Shown here: one piece after another, positions 1 to 9,347 of the stretch | Position numbering within the stretch: position 1 is the first letter of the stretch | Layout of the letters: the number at the start of each line of letters is the position of its first letter | Source: Chloroflexota bacterium | Lineage (GTDB): Bacteria; Chloroflexota; Limnocylindria; Limnocylindrales; CSP1-4 | DNA: 32,812 nucleotides | Assembly (NCBI GenBank): GCA_025351245.1 | Contig: JANXWH010000135.1 | Span: forward strand, 1 to 32,812 | Direction of reading: 5' to 3' | The notes under the pieces: model-generated | The model's database searches: none | Seen by the model: the letters and a program-made list of their open reading frames with translations, nothing else | Told to the model about the DNA's origin: nothing | Made by a program: the position numbers and the translations under genes

Positions 1-1
1 G

Positions 2-130
2 CCCGGTGACAACGTCGAGATGAGCGTCGAGCTCATCACCCCGATCGCGGTCGAGATCGGGCAGCGCTTCGCGATCCGCGAGGGTGGCCGAACCGTCGGC
101 GCCGGCGCGATCGTGAGCATCGTCGAGTAA
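2..130 (+). CDS. tuf: Elongation factor Tu, C-terminal fragment (5' end outside window)
   Basis: Only the last 42 codons and the TAA stop are present, read in frame from base 2. The fragment contains [18 protein letters not shown] and ends with [21 protein letters not shown], which is the classical end of EF-Tu domain 3. EF-Tu is the GTPase that carries aminoacyl-tRNA to the ribosome in the cytoplasm. The stop lies 4 nt before rpsJ, the usual str-S10 junction, so the gene probably shares a transcript with the ribosomal cluster. It is truncated by the window edge only, with no sign of a broken gene. The GTPase domain cannot be judged here. Confidence 0.95.
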   Translation, partial: PGDNVEMSVELITPIAVEIGQRFAIREGGRTVGAGAIVSIVE

Positions 131-134
131 CCCG

Positions 135-443
135 ATGCCAAAGCAGCGGATCCGGATCCGCCTCAAGGCCTACGACCACCGCCTGCTTGACCAGTCGGCG
201 GCCCAGATCGTCGAGACCGCCCAGCGGACCGGCGCCGACGTGGTCGGCCCCGTCCCGCTCCCGACGCGGATCGAGAAGTTCACCGTGCTCCGGTCGCCCT
301 TCATCGACAAGGACAGCCGGGAGCAGTTCGAGATCCGCACGCACAAGCGACTCGTCGACATCCTCGACCCGTCGGCCAAGACGGTCGACGCCCTGATGCG
401 CCTCTCGCTCGCGGCGGGAGTCGACATCGAGATCAAGATGTGA
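135..443 (+). CDS. rpsJ: 30S ribosomal protein uS10
   Basis: This 102-aa protein matches the usual uS10 length. It begins [19 protein letters not shown] and contains [19 protein letters not shown] followed by [13 protein letters not shown], all hallmark uS10 segments. uS10 sits in the head of the 30S subunit and in other bacteria also pairs with NusB in antitermination. The ATG is 4 nt after the tuf stop, and the gene opens the S10 operon. The end [18 protein letters not shown] is typical. The family identity is not in doubt. Confidence 0.98.
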   Translation: MPKQRIRIRLKAYDHRLLDQSAAQIVETAQRTGADVVGPVPLPTRIEKFTVLRSPFIDKDSREQFEIRTHKRLVDILDPSAKTVDALMRLSLAAGVDIEIKM

Positions 444-450
444 CGCCCGA

Positions 451-1059
451 ATGAGCATTGGATTGATCGGCCGCAAGGTCGGCATGACCCAGGTCTTCCA
501 GGCCGACGGCACCATGATCCCGGTGAGCGTCATGGCCGTGGGGCCGAACACCGTGACGCGTCTCCGGACGCCGGAACGGGACGGCTACACGGCTGTGCAG
601 CTCGGGATCGAGCCATCGAAGAAGCTCAACAAGCCCGAATCCGGGCAGCTCAAGGAGCTTCCCAAGGTCGCGGTGATCCGCGAGTTCCGGCTCGAGGACG
701 TCTCGGAGTACATCGTCGGGCAGACGCTCGACGTCAACCTCTTCGCGGTCGGCGACATCATCCACGTCACCGGAACGTCGAAGGGCAAGGGCTTCGCGGG
801 CAACATCAAGCGGAACAACTTTCACCGTGGCCCGAAGACGCACGGCTCCGACCACCATCGCGCGCCGGGCTCCATCGGCCCGGGCACGACGCCCGGCCGC
901 GTCTACCGGGGCATGAAGATGGCGGGCCACATGGGTGACGACCGCGTCACCGTCAAGAAGCTGCGCGTCGTGCGCGTCGATTCCGAGCGCAACCTCCTCC
1001 TCGTGAAGGGGTCCGTGCCGGGGGCGCCGAACGCGCTTGTCCTCGTGAAGAAGGCCTGA
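451..1059 (+). CDS. rplC: 50S ribosomal protein uL3
   Basis: The product is 202 aa, near the usual 205-210. The N-terminus [16 protein letters not shown] is diagnostic. The long loop that reaches the peptidyl-transferase centre is visible as [20 protein letters not shown] followed by [20 protein letters not shown]. uL3 is an early assembly protein of the large subunit. The Gln in HGxxxxHR-type loops, methylated in some bacteria, is not obvious here. The gene lies 7 nt after rpsJ and 2 nt before rplD. No clear Shine-Dalgarno precedes the ATG, which suggests coupling to rpsJ translation. Confidence 0.98.
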   Translation: MSIGLIGRKVGMTQVFQADGTMIPVSVMAVGPNTVTRLRTPERDGYTAVQLGIEPSKKLNKPESGQLKELPKVAVIREFRLEDVSEYIVGQTLDVNLFAVGDIIHVTGTSKGKGFAGNIKRNNFHRGPKTHGSDHHRAPGSIGPGTTPGRVYRGMKMAGHMGDDRVTVKKLRVVRVDSERNLLLVKGSVPGAPNALVLVKKA

Positions 1060-1061
1060 CG

Positions 1062-1685
1062 ATGCCGCAGACCACGCTCTATGCCCGGACGGGCGAGGCG
1101 ATCGGAACCGTGGAGCTCTCCGAGGAGCTCTTCGCCGCCCCGGTCAACGCGGCCGTCCTCCACCAGGTGGTGACCGCGCAGCTCGCCGGTCGCCGGCTTG
1201 GCACCAGCGACACGAAGACGCGCGGCGAGGTCGCCGGCGGCGGCAGGAAGCCATATCGCCAGAAGGGGACTGGCAGGGCCCGCCAGGGCTCGCGCCGAGC
1301 GCCGCACTTCACCGGCGGCGGCGTCGTCTTCGGGCCGCACCCGCGTTCCTACGCCCAGCGCCTGCCGCGGAAGATGAAGCGCCTCGCGCTCCGTGGCGCA
1401 CTCACCGCGAAGTTCGGCAGCGACGCGATCCGGGTCCTCGACGCCTTCGGGCTGGAGGCGATCCGGACGAAGGAGCTGCTGGGCGTCCTGGAGAACCTCA
1501 AGGTTGCCGGCCGGGTCCTGATCGTCTCGCCGGCCCGGGATGAGCGTCTCGATCTCTCGGCGCGGAACCTGCCCCGCGTGGCGGTCCTCCTCGCCGACTC
1601 GCTCAACGTCGTGGACCTGCTCAATGCGGACACGATCGTGATCGAGCAGCCTGCGCTCGCCCGCCTCGAGGAGGTGTACGCATGA
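1062..1685 (+). CDS. rplD: 50S ribosomal protein uL4
   Basis: The product is 207 aa, as expected for bacterial uL4. The conserved loop lining the exit tunnel is present: [20 protein letters not shown], then [19 protein letters not shown] and VFGPHPRSY. The C-terminal part contains [20 protein letters not shown], matching the family's nucleotide-binding-like fold. In some bacteria uL4 also represses its own S10 operon. No leader is in the window to test that. It overlaps rplW by 4 nt (ATGA), implying translational coupling. Confidence 0.98.
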   Translation: MPQTTLYARTGEAIGTVELSEELFAAPVNAAVLHQVVTAQLAGRRLGTSDTKTRGEVAGGGRKPYRQKGTGRARQGSRRAPHFTGGGVVFGPHPRSYAQRLPRKMKRLALRGALTAKFGSDAIRVLDAFGLEAIRTKELLGVLENLKVAGRVLIVSPARDERLDLSARNLPRVAVLLADSLNVVDLLNADTIVIEQPALARLEEVYA

Positions 1686-1984
1686 CGCTGACCGCCCACG
1701 ACGTCATCGTCCGGCCGATCATCAGCGAGAAGTCGATGGACGAGTCCGGCCGCGGCAAGTACACGTTCGAGGTTCACGGCGACGCCACGAAGATCCAGGT
1801 CAAGGCGGCCGTCGAGGAGCTCTTCAAGGTCCAGGTCACAGCGGTCAACGTCCTCACGACGAAGGCCAAGGAGAAGCGGCGCGGAACAAAGCGTGGCCGC
1901 ATCACGGGCTGGACCACGCCCTGGCGCAAGGCGATCGTGACGCTCGCCGCGGGCCAGAAGATCGAATTCTTCGAGGGGGTGTAG
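1682..1984 (+). CDS. rplW: 50S ribosomal protein uL23
   Basis: This 100-aa protein carries the uL23 start signature [15 protein letters not shown] and the basic tail loop [18 protein letters not shown]. uL23 lies at the tunnel exit and is the docking site for trigger factor and SRP. The ATG overlaps the rplD stop by 4 nt, and rplB follows after 2 nt. Length and motifs are normal for the family, with nothing unusual beyond a high lysine/arginine content in the extended loop. Confidence 0.98.
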   Translation: MTLTAHDVIVRPIISEKSMDESGRGKYTFEVHGDATKIQVKAAVEELFKVQVTAVNVLTTKAKEKRRGTKRGRITGWTTPWRKAIVTLAAGQKIEFFEGV

Positions 1985-1986
1985 CG

Positions 1987-2817
1987 ATGCCGCTCCGGAG
2001 CTACAAGCCCACCTCGGCTGGCCGACGGTTCATGACCCGCTCGACGTTCGAGGAGATCACCACCAAGGAGCCGTACAAGCCGCTGCTGGAACCGAAGAAG
2101 CGCGGCTCGGGCCGGAACAACCAGGGCCGCCTCACCGTCCGCCATCGTGGCGGCGGCGAGAAGCAGCACTACCGGATCATCGACTTCAAGCGCGACAAGG
2201 TCGGGGTACCGGCCAAGATCGCCACGGTCGAGTACGACCCGAACCGGTCCGCCCGGATCGGCCTCCTGCACTACCGGGACGGCGAGAAGCGCTACATGCT
2301 CCTGCCGCACGGCCTCAAGGTCGGCGACCTCGTGGTCGCCGGGCCCGACGCCGAGGCCCGGGTGGGGAACGCCCTGCCGCTGGCAAGCATCCCGCTGGGG
2401 ACCACGATCCACAATATCGAGCTCGTGCCGGGCAAGGGTGGCCAGATCGTCCGCTCCGCGGGCGGTGCGGCGCAGCTCCTCGCCAAGGAGGGCGACTACG
2501 CCACCGTCCGACTCCCGTCGGGCGAGATGCGTCGCGTGCCGCTGCGCTGCGTGGCGACGATCGGGCAGGTCTCCAACCTTGACCACGAGAACCAGAGCCT
2601 CGGGAAGGCCGGCCGGGCCCGCCACATGGGCCTTCGTCCGGAGACCCGGGGCGTCGCGATGACCCCACGCGACCATCCGCACGGCGGCGGCGAGGGCAAG
2701 TCCCCGACGGGAATGCCCCCCAAGACGCCGTGGGGGAAGCCGGCGATGGGGTACCGGACGCGGCGCGCGACGACAGGTGATCGCCTGATCGTCCGGTCGC
2801 GGCACCGCAAGTCGTAG
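1987..2817 (+). CDS. rplB: 50S ribosomal protein uL2
   Basis: At 276 aa the protein has the standard length. The N-terminal RNA-binding region shows [20 protein letters not shown] and RIIDFKRDK. The C-terminal signature includes [17 protein letters not shown] with the conserved His required for peptidyl-transferase centre function, then [13 protein letters not shown]. uL2 is a core 50S assembly protein. It lies 2 nt after rplW and 13 nt before rpsS, which has its own strong ribosome binding site near the rplB stop. Confidence 0.98.
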   Translation: MPLRSYKPTSAGRRFMTRSTFEEITTKEPYKPLLEPKKRGSGRNNQGRLTVRHRGGGEKQHYRIIDFKRDKVGVPAKIATVEYDPNRSARIGLLHYRDGEKRYMLLPHGLKVGDLVVAGPDAEARVGNALPLASIPLGTTIHNIELVPGKGGQIVRSAGGAAQLLAKEGDYATVRLPSGEMRRVPLRCVATIGQVSNLDHENQSLGKAGRARHMGLRPETRGVAMTPRDHPHGGGEGKSPTGMPPKTPWGKPAMGYRTRRATTGDRLIVRSRHRKS

Positions 2818-2830
2818 GAGGAGCAGAAGC

Positions 2831-3115
2831 ATGTCGCGTTCGGTCAAGAAAGGACCGTTCGTCGAGGCGCGGCTCCTCGGCCGCGTCCAGGAGATGAACA
2901 AGAAGAACGAGCGGAAGATCGTCCGCACGTGGTCGCGCGCCTCGGTCGTCTTCCCGGACTTCATCGGGCACACGATCGCCGTCTACAACGGCCGTAAGCA
3001 CGTGCCCGTCTACGTCACCGAGAACATGGTCGGTCATCGACTGGGCGAGTTCGCCCCGACCCGCACGTTCCGCGGGCACGACAAGAAGACCGACCGTTCC
3101 ACGGCAATGCGGTAG
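2831..3115 (+). CDS. rpsS: 30S ribosomal protein uS19
   Basis: The 94-aa product starts [19 protein letters not shown] and contains [20 protein letters not shown] and [18 protein letters not shown], all textbook uS19. The protein sits in the 30S head near the A-site finger contact. A strong GGAGGAG motif overlaps the rplB stop about 8-10 nt before the ATG and supports this start. The gene lies between rplB and rplV in canonical order. Confidence 0.98.
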   Translation: MSRSVKKGPFVEARLLGRVQEMNKKNERKIVRTWSRASVVFPDFIGHTIAVYNGRKHVPVYVTENMVGHRLGEFAPTRTFRGHDKKTDRSTAMR

Positions 3116-3126
3116 GGGACGAGATC

Positions 3127-3465
3127 GTGCGCGTTTCCGCCACCGCCAAATACCTCCGCGGGTCCACCCGCAAGGCAAACCTCGTCACGTCGGCGATCCG
3201 CGGGCGCCGGGTCGAGGACGCGAGCGCGATCCTGCGCTTCATGCCGCAGGGAGCCGCGCGCGACGTCGCTCGCGTCCTCGCGAGCGCGACCGCGAATGCC
3301 GAGAACAACCACAACCTCGCGGCCGAGGACCTCGTGATCGTGGAGGCCCACGCGAACGAGGGCCCCACGCTCAAGCGCTGGAAGCCGCGAGCCCAGGGAC
3401 GGGCCTTCGCCATCCACAAGCCGATGACCCACATCACCATCGTCCTCGAAGAACGGGAGGCCTGA
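3127..3465 (+). CDS. rplV: 50S ribosomal protein uL22
   Basis: The 112-aa product begins at GTG with [19 protein letters not shown], matching the uL22 start. It contains [19 protein letters not shown]. The extended hairpin that lines the exit tunnel ends in [30 protein letters not shown] stretch lies just upstream of the GTG. rpsC begins 1 nt after the stop. Macrolide-resistance changes in this family map to the hairpin, and nothing obviously altered is visible. Confidence 0.98.
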   Translation: MRVSATAKYLRGSTRKANLVTSAIRGRRVEDASAILRFMPQGAARDVARVLASATANAENNHNLAAEDLVIVEAHANEGPTLKRWKPRAQGRAFAIHKPMTHITIVLEEREA

Positions 3466-3466
3466 C

Positions 3467-4156
3467 ATGGGACACAAGGTCCACCCGTACGGCTTCCGCC
3501 TGGGGACGAGCCGGACCTGGTCCGCGAAGTGGTACGCCGACAAGGATTACGCAACGCTGCTCCAGGAAGACCTCGCCATGCGCAAGCTCATCGAGCGGCG
3601 CCTGGCCAACGCCAGCGTCGGCGGCGTCGAGATCGAGCGCGGCATCAACTACGTGACGGTGACGATCCACACGGCGAAACCGGGCATCGTCATCGGCAAG
3701 GGCGGCGCGAACGTCGAGGTCCTCCGCAAGCAGATCGGCGACCTCACGAAGCCCCGCAAGGTGAAGCTCGAGATCAAGGAGATCCGCCAGCCGGAGCTCG
3801 ACGCGTATCTCGTGGCCGCCAACGTGGCCCAGCAGCTGAGCCGCCGGATCGCCTTCCGCAAGGCCATGAAGCAGGCAATCCAGCGCACGATGAAGGCGGG
3901 CGCGAAGGGCGTGAAGGTGGCCGTCGCCGGCCGCCTCGGCGGCTCGGAGATGGCGCGCCGCGAGTGGGACCGCGAGGGTCGCATCCCGCTCGGCACGCTC
4001 CGCGCCGACATCAGCTACGGCTACGTCCTCTCGCGGACCACGTACGGCACCATCGGCGTGAAGGTCTGGATCTACCGGGGTGACGTCCCCGACCAGCGGG
4101 TCCCGCGGCCGGCGGCTGCCCAGCTGGCCGCGCCCGTCGCGGCCCAGGGGGTATGA
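3467..4156 (+). CDS. rpsC: 30S ribosomal protein uS3
   Basis: The product is 229 aa. The N-terminus [20 protein letters not shown] is diagnostic. A type II KH domain carries the GXXG loop as [14 protein letters not shown]. The C-terminal domain shows [20 protein letters not shown] and [20 protein letters not shown]. uS3 forms part of the mRNA entry tunnel. The last residues ([19 protein letters not shown]) form a short Ala/Pro-rich tail of the kind that varies freely in this family. The stop lies 4 nt before the rplP start. Confidence 0.98.
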   Translation: MGHKVHPYGFRLGTSRTWSAKWYADKDYATLLQEDLAMRKLIERRLANASVGGVEIERGINYVTVTIHTAKPGIVIGKGGANVEVLRKQIGDLTKPRKVKLEIKEIRQPELDAYLVAANVAQQLSRRIAFRKAMKQAIQRTMKAGAKGVKVAVAGRLGGSEMARREWDREGRIPLGTLRADISYGYVLSRTTYGTIGVKVWIYRGDVPDQRVPRPAAAQLAAPVAAQGV

Positions 4157-4160
4157 CGCC

Positions 4161-4580
4161 ATGCTGATGCCCCGCCGCGTCAAGCATCGCAAGGTCATGC
4201 GCGGCCGGATGACCGGGATGGCCAAGGGCGGCGCCGCCGTCTCCTTCGGGGAGTTCGGCCTGATCACCCTGGAGCCTGCCTGGATCACGAGCCGCCAGAT
4301 CGAGGCTGCCCGACGCGCCATGACCCGTTCGGTGAAGCGCGGCGGCAAGATCTGGATTCGGATCTTCCCGGACAAGCCGGCCACCAAGAAGCCGGCGGAG
4401 ACCCGGATGGGCTCCGGCAAGGGCGCCCCCGACCACTGGGTCGCCGTCGTGCGGCCCGGCCGGATCCTCTTCGAGATGGCCGGGGTGGACCGCGAGCAGG
4501 CCGTCGAGGCGATGCGCCTTGCCAGCCACAAGCTCCCGGTCGCCACGCGCTTCATCGTGAAGGAGGAGGAGAGCGCGTGA
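4161..4580 (+). CDS. rplP: 50S ribosomal protein uL16
   Basis: The ORF track gives a longer frame from 4080, but that extension lies inside rpsC and is arginine/serine noise. The true start is the ATG at 4161, giving 139 aa that begin [19 protein letters not shown], the family-typical start and length. Other signatures are [20 protein letters not shown] and [19 protein letters not shown]. uL16 contacts A-site tRNA on the 50S. The 3' end (GTGA) overlaps the rpmC start by 4 nt. The GGAGGAGGAG run inside the last codons is the likely ribosome binding site for rpmC. Confidence 0.97.
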   Translation: MLMPRRVKHRKVMRGRMTGMAKGGAAVSFGEFGLITLEPAWITSRQIEAARRAMTRSVKRGGKIWIRIFPDKPATKKPAETRMGSGKGAPDHWVAVVRPGRILFEMAGVDREQAVEAMRLASHKLPVATRFIVKEEESA

Positions 4581-4783
4581 TTGACATCGACAAGCTGCGC
4601 GCCCTGTCGGACGCGGAGCTGGACCAGGCGCTCAAGGACGCGAAGCGAGACCTCTGGCAGGCCCGCTTCGAGCTCGCCACGCGCCAGCTGAAGGACTACA
4701 CCGCGATCTCCGGCACTCGCCGGACGATCGCCCGGATCCTCACCGTCCGCTACGAGCGCAAGCTCGTGGACAAGAGCGCGTAG
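4577..4783 (+). CDS. rpmC: 50S ribosomal protein uL29
   Basis: This small 68-aa protein starts with GTG, overlapping the rplP stop. It has the two-helix uL29 pattern: [20 protein letters not shown], then [17 protein letters not shown] and [14 protein letters not shown]. uL29 lies at the tunnel exit beside uL23. An AGGAGGAGGAG run ends about 5 nt before the GTG and gives a strong ribosome binding site. Its size and its place between rplP and rpsQ are canonical. Confidence 0.96.
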   Translation: MIDIDKLRALSDAELDQALKDAKRDLWQARFELATRQLKDYTAISGTRRTIARILTVRYERKLVDKSA

Positions 4784-4793
4784 GGGGCCCGGT

Positions 4794-5174
4794 ATGGCAG
4801 GAGCAACAGACGTGCAGGGCAATCGGAAGACGAAGGTCGGGCGCGTCGTCAGCGACAAGATGGACAAGACGATCATCGTCTCCGTCGAGCGCCTGACGCG
4901 CCATCCGCTCTACAAGCGGGTGATCCGGGCCTCCAGCAAGTTCGCGGCGCACGACGAGCTCAACGCGGCGCGCGTGGGCGACACCGTCCGCATCGAGGAG
5001 TCCCGACCGCTGTCGCGGACGAAGCGCTGGCGGCTCGTCGAGGTCATCTCTCGGGCAGGTGAGGACCAGCCATCCGAGCTCGTGGTCGACGAGTCGGCCA
5101 CGACCGAGGTGATCCACGCCGCAGCGCATCCGGGCAAGGCGCATGCCGGGGCCGGGGAGGGGACCGAGGCGTGA
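4794..5174 (+). CDS. rpsQ: 30S ribosomal protein uS17 with C-terminal extension
   Basis: The core (about residues 10-88) is clear uS17: [54 protein letters not shown]. At 126 aa it is about 40 residues longer than the common 80-90. The extra part is a C-terminal tail rich in Ala, Gly, Glu and His (from about [10 protein letters not shown] onward) with no recognisable fold. The tail is in frame and the stop overlaps the rplN GTG by 4 nt, so it looks like a real part of the gene. uS17 binds 16S rRNA early in 30S assembly. The function of the tail is unknown. Confidence 0.96.
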   Translation: MAGATDVQGNRKTKVGRVVSDKMDKTIIVSVERLTRHPLYKRVIRASSKFAAHDELNAARVGDTVRIEESRPLSRTKRWRLVEVISRAGEDQPSELVVDESATTEVIHAAAHPGKAHAGAGEGTEA

Positions 5175-5539
5175 TCCAGCAGCAGACCCGGCTCCGCGTT
5201 GCGGACAACACGGGCGCCCGCGTGATCCAGTGCATCCGGATCATCGGCCGCTCGCGCGCGACGACCGCGGAAGTCGGCGACGTCATCGTCGCCAGCGTCA
5301 AGCAGGCGATCCCGAACGCCGCAGTCAAGAAGGGCGACGTGGTGCGAGCCGTCGTGGTTCGCACGGCGAAGGAGTACGGCCGGCCGGATGGCAGCTACAT
5401 CCGGTTTGACGAGAACGCCGCCGTCCTCATCAACAACCAGGGCAACCCGCGCGGCACGCGGATCTTCGGCCCCGTGGCGCGCGAGCTTCGCGATCGGAAC
5501 TACATGAAGATCGTCTCGCTCGCGCCGGAGGTGCTCTGA
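5171..5539 (+). CDS. rplN: 50S ribosomal protein uL14
   Basis: The 122-aa product has the expected length. It begins at GTG with [20 protein letters not shown], and ends with [20 protein letters not shown] followed by VSLAPEVL, both diagnostic of uL14. The protein forms an intersubunit bridge and contacts bL19. The start overlaps the rpsQ stop by 4 nt, and the GGGGAGG stretch in the last rpsQ codons can serve as ribosome binding site. rplX follows after 1 nt. Confidence 0.98.
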   Translation: MIQQQTRLRVADNTGARVIQCIRIIGRSRATTAEVGDVIVASVKQAIPNAAVKKGDVVRAVVVRTAKEYGRPDGSYIRFDENAAVLINNQGNPRGTRIFGPVARELRDRNYMKIVSLAPEVL

Positions 5540-5540
5540 G

Positions 5541-5942
5541 ATGGCCCGTGCCGTCGCACCCCGCGTGACCAAGGTCCCCGACATCCGCAAGGGTGACACG
5601 ATCCTCGTGCTTGGCGGCAAGGATGCCGGCAAGCGGGGGACGGTGGAGCGCGTCGACCGGCCCCTGAAGCTGGGCACGCCGTACCGCGTGGTGGTCCAGG
5701 GGCTGAACATCGCGAAGCGGCACACGAAGCCGCGCCCGCGCATGAACCAGAACGATCGCGTGCCGCAGATGCAGCAGGGCGGCATCGTCGAGAAGCCGCT
5801 TCCGATGGCCGTGGGGAAGGTCATGTTGGTCTGCCCCCGCTGCGACCAGCCGACGCGCATCCGCCACCTCCTCCTGGAGAGCGGCGCGCGCGTCCGAGCC
5901 TGCGGCCGCTGTGGCCAGCCGGTGGAGGTGAAGGGCGCGTGA
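5541..5942 (+). CDS. rplX: 50S ribosomal protein uL24, zinc-ribbon form
   Basis: The 133-aa product has an N-terminal KOW motif ([19 protein letters not shown], about residues 15-33) and the family segment [15 protein letters not shown]. The C-terminal third contains two CxxC pairs, C98/C101 (CPRC) and C121/C124 (CGRC), that would form a zinc ribbon. This is a known variant in several phyla but is absent from the 104-aa E. coli protein. uL24 starts 50S assembly by binding the 5' domain of 23S rRNA. Its stop overlaps the rplE GTG by 4 nt. Confidence 0.97.
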   Translation: MARAVAPRVTKVPDIRKGDTILVLGGKDAGKRGTVERVDRPLKLGTPYRVVVQGLNIAKRHTKPRPRMNQNDRVPQMQQGGIVEKPLPMAVGKVMLVCPRCDQPTRIRHLLLESGARVRACGRCGQPVEVKGA

Positions 5943-6481
5943 GCAGCAACCTGAAGGGGCGCTACGCGACCGAGGTCGTCCCGGCGCTAACCAAGCAGTT
6001 CGCCTATACGAACCCGATGCAGGTGCCGCGACTCGAGAAGATCGTGGTCAACATCGGGCTCGGCGAGGCGCTCACGAACGCCAAGGCGCTCGACGCGGCC
6101 GTCGGCGACCTGGCCCTCATCACGGGCCAGAAGCCGATTGTCACGAAGGCAAAGCGCTCCATCGCCCAGTTCCGTCTCCGGACGGGCAACACCATCGGCG
6201 CCAAGGTGACCCTCCGCGGCGAGCGGATGTGGGACTTCATGGAGCGCCTCACCGTCCTGGCGCTCCCGCGTATCCGCGACTTCCGGGGCATCCCGGCCAA
6301 GTCGTTCGACGGGCGCGGCAACTACAGCCTCGGGATGCGCGAGCAGCTCGCGTTCCCCGAGATCGATTACGACAAGGTCGACCGTCTCCGCGGGCTGGAG
6401 ATCAGCATCGTGACGACGGCGAAGACCGACGAGGAGTCCCGGAAACTTCTGGAGCTCCTCGGCATGCCCTTCGCCGGCTAG
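5939..6481 (+). CDS. rplE: 50S ribosomal protein uL5
   Basis: The 180-aa product has the standard length. Signatures are [40 protein letters not shown] and [20 protein letters not shown]. uL5 binds 5S rRNA and P-site tRNA in the central protuberance. The start is a GTG overlapping the rplX stop. This is supported by length and by the family-typical start ([17 protein letters not shown]). rpsN follows after 16 nt. Confidence 0.98.
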   Translation: MSSNLKGRYATEVVPALTKQFAYTNPMQVPRLEKIVVNIGLGEALTNAKALDAAVGDLALITGQKPIVTKAKRSIAQFRLRTGNTIGAKVTLRGERMWDFMERLTVLALPRIRDFRGIPAKSFDGRGNYSLGMREQLAFPEIDYDKVDRLRGLEISIVTTAKTDEESRKLLELLGMPFAG

Positions 6482-6497
6482 CGCGGGGAGGAGGACC

Positions 6498-6683
6498 ATG
6501 GCCAAGAAATCGCTGATTGCCAAGGCAAAGCGAACGCCCAAGCACAAGGTGCAGGCCTATCACCGGTGCACGCTGTGTGGTCGGCCCCGTGCCTACATGC
6601 GCCGGTTTGCGCTCTGCCGCATCTGCTTCCGGGAGCGCGCCCTCGCGGGCGAGGTCCCGGGCGTGACGAAGTCGAGCTGGTGA
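6498..6683 (+). CDS. rpsN: 30S ribosomal protein uS14, zinc-binding type Z
   Basis: The 61-aa length and the two CxxC pairs (C24/C27 as CTLC, C40/C43 as CRIC) identify the short zinc-binding type Z of uS14, as opposed to the zinc-free form of about 100 aa. The body shows [20 protein letters not shown] and the tail [10 protein letters not shown] is typical. A very strong GGGGAGGAGG element lies just before the ATG. The protein is in the 30S head. In zinc-responsive bacteria a second, zinc-free copy may exist elsewhere, which this window cannot show. Confidence 0.97.
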   Translation: MAKKSLIAKAKRTPKHKVQAYHRCTLCGRPRAYMRRFALCRICFRERALAGEVPGVTKSSW

Positions 6684-6690
6684 GCCGACC

Positions 6691-7089
6691 ATGAACGTCT
6701 CCGATCCGATCGCGGACATGCTCACGCGTATCCGCAATGCGTCGCGCGCGCACCACCTCGAGGTGGTCGTGCCGACATCCCGGGTGAAGCGCGAGATCGC
6801 ACGCATCCTCGTCGATGAGGGCTTCATCGCCTCCTTCAGCGAGGGCCGGGACGGGGTGCACCCCGTCATCACGCTCCACCTCAAGTACGTCGACGGCAAG
6901 GCATCGGTCGTGTCCGGGCTCAAGCGCATCAGCAAGCCCGGGCTCCGCGTCTACGCCCGCAAGACGGACATCCCCCGGGTCCTCGGCGGCCTGGGCATCG
7001 TCATCGTCAGCACCAGCCAGGGGATCATGACCGGCGCGCAGGCTCGCAAGGCCCAGCTCGGCGGCGAAGTCCTCGCGTACGTCTGGTAG
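6691..7089 (+). CDS. rpsH: 30S ribosomal protein uS8
   Basis: The 132-aa product starts [20 protein letters not shown] and ends with [20 protein letters not shown] followed by YVW, both diagnostic. uS8 binds helix 21 of 16S rRNA and in E. coli represses the spc operon. A comparable operator is not identifiable by eye here. The gene sits 7 nt after rpsN and 11 nt before rplF in canonical spc order. Confidence 0.98.
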   Translation: MNVSDPIADMLTRIRNASRAHHLEVVVPTSRVKREIARILVDEGFIASFSEGRDGVHPVITLHLKYVDGKASVVSGLKRISKPGLRVYARKTDIPRVLGGLGIVIVSTSQGIMTGAQARKAQLGGEVLAYVW

Positions 7090-7100
7090 GGAGGACGGCG

Positions 7101-7652
7101 ATGTCGCGTATCGGCCGTCAGCCGATCCTCCTGCCCGCGGGCGTCGAGATCAAGCTCGACGGCCCGGTCATTACCGTGACGGGCCCGAGGGGCACCCTGA
7201 CCCGCTCCATCCCGGCCGCGATGACCGTGGAGACCGGGGAAGGTAGCCTCCTGGTAACCCGTCCCTCGGACCTCAAGCAGCACAAGCAGCTCCATGGGCT
7301 GACCCGGACGCTCATCGCCAACATGGTGGAGGGCGTCACGAACGGCTACCGGAAGAGCCTCGAGATCACCGGCGTCGGCTACCGTGCCCAGAAGATCGGC
7401 GACAAGCTGCAGCTCAATCTCGGGTACAGCCATCCCGTCGAGATCGTTCCGCCGGACGGCATCAGCTTCGTGGTCGAGAGCCCGATCAAGCTGGCCGTCC
7501 TCGGCATCGACAAGGAGCTCGTCGGCCAGGTTGCCGCCCGTGTCCGGGCCACCCGGAAGCCGGAGCCATACAAGGGCAAGGGCGTCCGCTACTCGGGCGA
7601 GGTGATCCGCCGCAAGGCTGGCAAGGCCGGCAAGATCGGCGGAAAGAAGTAA
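7101..7652 (+). CDS. rplF: 50S ribosomal protein uL6
   Basis: The 183-aa product has two repeated uL6 domains (about residues 1-80 and 81-170). It starts [20 protein letters not shown] and contains [19 protein letters not shown] and the C-terminal signature [20 protein letters not shown]. uL6 lies near the sarcin-ricin loop. A GGGAGGA motif lies 7-9 nt before the ATG. Length and motifs are normal. Confidence 0.98.
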   Translation: MSRIGRQPILLPAGVEIKLDGPVITVTGPRGTLTRSIPAAMTVETGEGSLLVTRPSDLKQHKQLHGLTRTLIANMVEGVTNGYRKSLEITGVGYRAQKIGDKLQLNLGYSHPVEIVPPDGISFVVESPIKLAVLGIDKELVGQVAARVRATRKPEPYKGKGVRYSGEVIRRKAGKAGKIGGKK

Positions 7653-7668
7653 CGGAAGGACGACCACG

Positions 7669-8031
7669 ATGACGAAGGCCGCCACGCGCGGCGCCGCCCG
7701 GCAGAAACGGCACGAGCGGATTCGCCTCCGACTGGAGGGGACGTCCGCGCGGCCGCGCCTGGCGGTCTTCCGCAGCCTCAACCACATCTATGCACAGGTG
7801 ATCGACGACACCGCCGGTCGCACCCTCGCTGCCGCGTCCTCCCTGGAGCCGGAGCTCAAGGGAGGGAAGCAGACGAAGGTCGACGAAGCGAAGGTGGTCG
7901 GACGCCTGGTCGCCGAGCGGGCCCGAACCGCCGGGGTCGCGCAGGTTGTCTTCGACCGAGCCGGGTATCGCTACCACGGCCGGGTCAAGACGCTCGCCGA
8001 CGCCGCGCGGGAAGCCGGTCTCGACTTCTAA
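7669..8031 (+). CDS. rplR: 50S ribosomal protein uL18
   Basis: The 120-aa product has the family pattern: [40 protein letters not shown] and the tail [20 protein letters not shown]. uL18 binds 5S rRNA with uL5 in the central protuberance. The GGAAGGA element before the ATG fits as ribosome binding site. It lies between rplF (16-nt gap) and rpsE (17-nt gap). Confidence 0.98.
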   Translation: MTKAATRGAARQKRHERIRLRLEGTSARPRLAVFRSLNHIYAQVIDDTAGRTLAAASSLEPELKGGKQTKVDEAKVVGRLVAERARTAGVAQVVFDRAGYRYHGRVKTLADAAREAGLDF

Positions 8032-8048
8032 GGAGGAGAAGACCGCCA

Positions 8049-8582
8049 GTGGCCAGGATCGATTCCACCAAGCTCACGCTCGAAGAGCGTGTCGTCCAGA
8101 TCAACCGCGTCGCCAAGGTCGTCAAGGGCGGGCGACGCTTCAGCTTCTCCGCGGTCGTCATCGTCGGTGACGGCCACGGCCACGTCGGCGCCGGGCTCGG
8201 CAAGGCCGGCGAGGTGCCCGAGGCCATCCGCAAGGGCGTCGAGGACGCGAAGAAGAACCTCATCCGGATCCCGACCGTGGGGACCACCATCCCGCACGAG
8301 GTCCGCGCCGAGTTCGCGGCCGCCAGGGTGCTGCTCAAGCCCGCCTCGCAGGGGACGGGCGTCATCGCCGGCGGATCCGTCCGCGCGGTCGTGGAGGCCG
8401 CCGGCATCCGCGACATCCTCTCCAAGGTCCACGGCTCCACGAACCCGGTGAACGTCGTTCGCGCCACGATCGAGGCCCTGCGCGGCCTCTCTTCCGCGGA
8501 GGAGATCTCCGCGCGTCGGGGCGTGCCCGTCCGGCTCTTCGTCGCCGGCCAGCCAGCCGCGGAGGCCGCAGATGGCCGGTAG
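8049..8582 (+). CDS. rpsE: 30S ribosomal protein uS5
   Basis: The 177-aa product begins at GTG. The strong AAGGAGGAGAAG just upstream supports this start. It has the double-stranded RNA-binding-like domain ([20 protein letters not shown], then [20 protein letters not shown]) and the C-terminal domain with [20 protein letters not shown]. uS5 acts in decoding fidelity near the mRNA entry. The 3' end overlaps rpmD by 11 nt in another frame, slightly more than the 4-nt overlaps seen elsewhere in the window. Confidence 0.97.
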   Translation: MARIDSTKLTLEERVVQINRVAKVVKGGRRFSFSAVVIVGDGHGHVGAGLGKAGEVPEAIRKGVEDAKKNLIRIPTVGTTIPHEVRAEFAAARVLLKPASQGTGVIAGGSVRAVVEAAGIRDILSKVHGSTNPVNVVRATIEALRGLSSAEEISARRGVPVRLFVAGQPAAEAADGR

Positions 8583-8781
8583 GCTCCGCGTGACCCAGGT
8601 CAAGAGCACGATCAGCCACATCGCCCGCAACCGCGGGACGATCAAGGCGCTCGGGCTCCACCGGATCGGCGACACCGTCGTCGTTCCCGACAACGACGCG
8701 ACGCGCGGCATGGTCCGCGCGGTCCGCTTCCTCGTCGAGGTGGAGGAGCTCCCCGAGACCGCGGCAGAGGAGACCCGATGA
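8572..8781 (+). CDS. rpmD: 50S ribosomal protein uL30
   Basis: The 69-aa product shows the uL30 pattern [20 protein letters not shown] then [20 protein letters not shown] and [14 protein letters not shown]. It is about 8-10 residues longer than the commonest length because of an acidic tail ([10 protein letters not shown]). The ATG lies inside the last codons of rpsE and the stop overlaps rplO by 4 nt, so all three are probably translated in a coupled way. uL30 is a small globular protein of the 50S. Confidence 0.96.
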   Translation: MAGRLRVTQVKSTISHIARNRGTIKALGLHRIGDTVVVPDNDATRGMVRAVRFLVEVEELPETAAEETR

Positions 8782-9335
8782 AGCTTCACGATCTGCGGCC
8801 CGCCGTGGGCGCGCACACCGCGAAGACCCGCGTCGGCCGCGGCATCGCCGCCGGCAAGGGCAAGACGGCCGGCCGCGGAACGAAGGGGCAGAAGTCCCGC
8901 GCGGGCAGCTCCATCCCCGCCTGGTTCGAGGGCGGCCAGACCCCGATCCACATCCGGATCCCGAAGCTGCGCGGCTTCCGCAACATCAACCGGATCGAGT
9001 ACGAGGTCGTCAACGTGGGCGCCATCAGCGCCGCGATCGAGCTCGGCCGGCTGCCGGAGGGCGACCTGCCCGGCGCCCCGAAACGGGCCACGCCCGCTCC
9101 GGTCACCGTGAACCAGGAGCTGCTCCGAATGGCCGGCCTCGTGCGCAGTCTCGACAAGCCGCTCAAGATTCTCGGCAGCGGTGACGTGAGCCGGCCGATG
9201 TTCGTGGTCGCCGATGCGTTCACGAAGAGCGCCCGCGAGAAGATCGAGGGCGCCGGCGGGACGGTCCAGGTGATCGAGATCCCGACGTCCCTGCTCGCCG
9301 CCATCGGCGTCGAGCCCGCGGCCGACGCGGACTGA
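8778..9335 (+). CDS. rplO: 50S ribosomal protein uL15
   Basis: The 185-aa product is longer than the usual 145-160. The N-terminal extended region is typical: [20 protein letters not shown], then [20 protein letters not shown]. The C-terminal domain contains [20 protein letters not shown] and [17 protein letters not shown]. The extra length comes from an insertion near residues 90-110 ([18 protein letters not shown]) and a short tail after VIEIP. uL15 is a late 50S assembly protein. Its ATG overlaps the rpmD stop (ATGA). Confidence 0.97.
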   Translation: MKLHDLRPAVGAHTAKTRVGRGIAAGKGKTAGRGTKGQKSRAGSSIPAWFEGGQTPIHIRIPKLRGFRNINRIEYEVVNVGAISAAIELGRLPEGDLPGAPKRATPAPVTVNQELLRMAGLVRSLDKPLKILGSGDVSRPMFVVADAFTKSAREKIEGAGGTVQVIEIPTSLLAAIGVEPAADAD

Positions 9336-9347
9336 CGCGGCCCCGCC

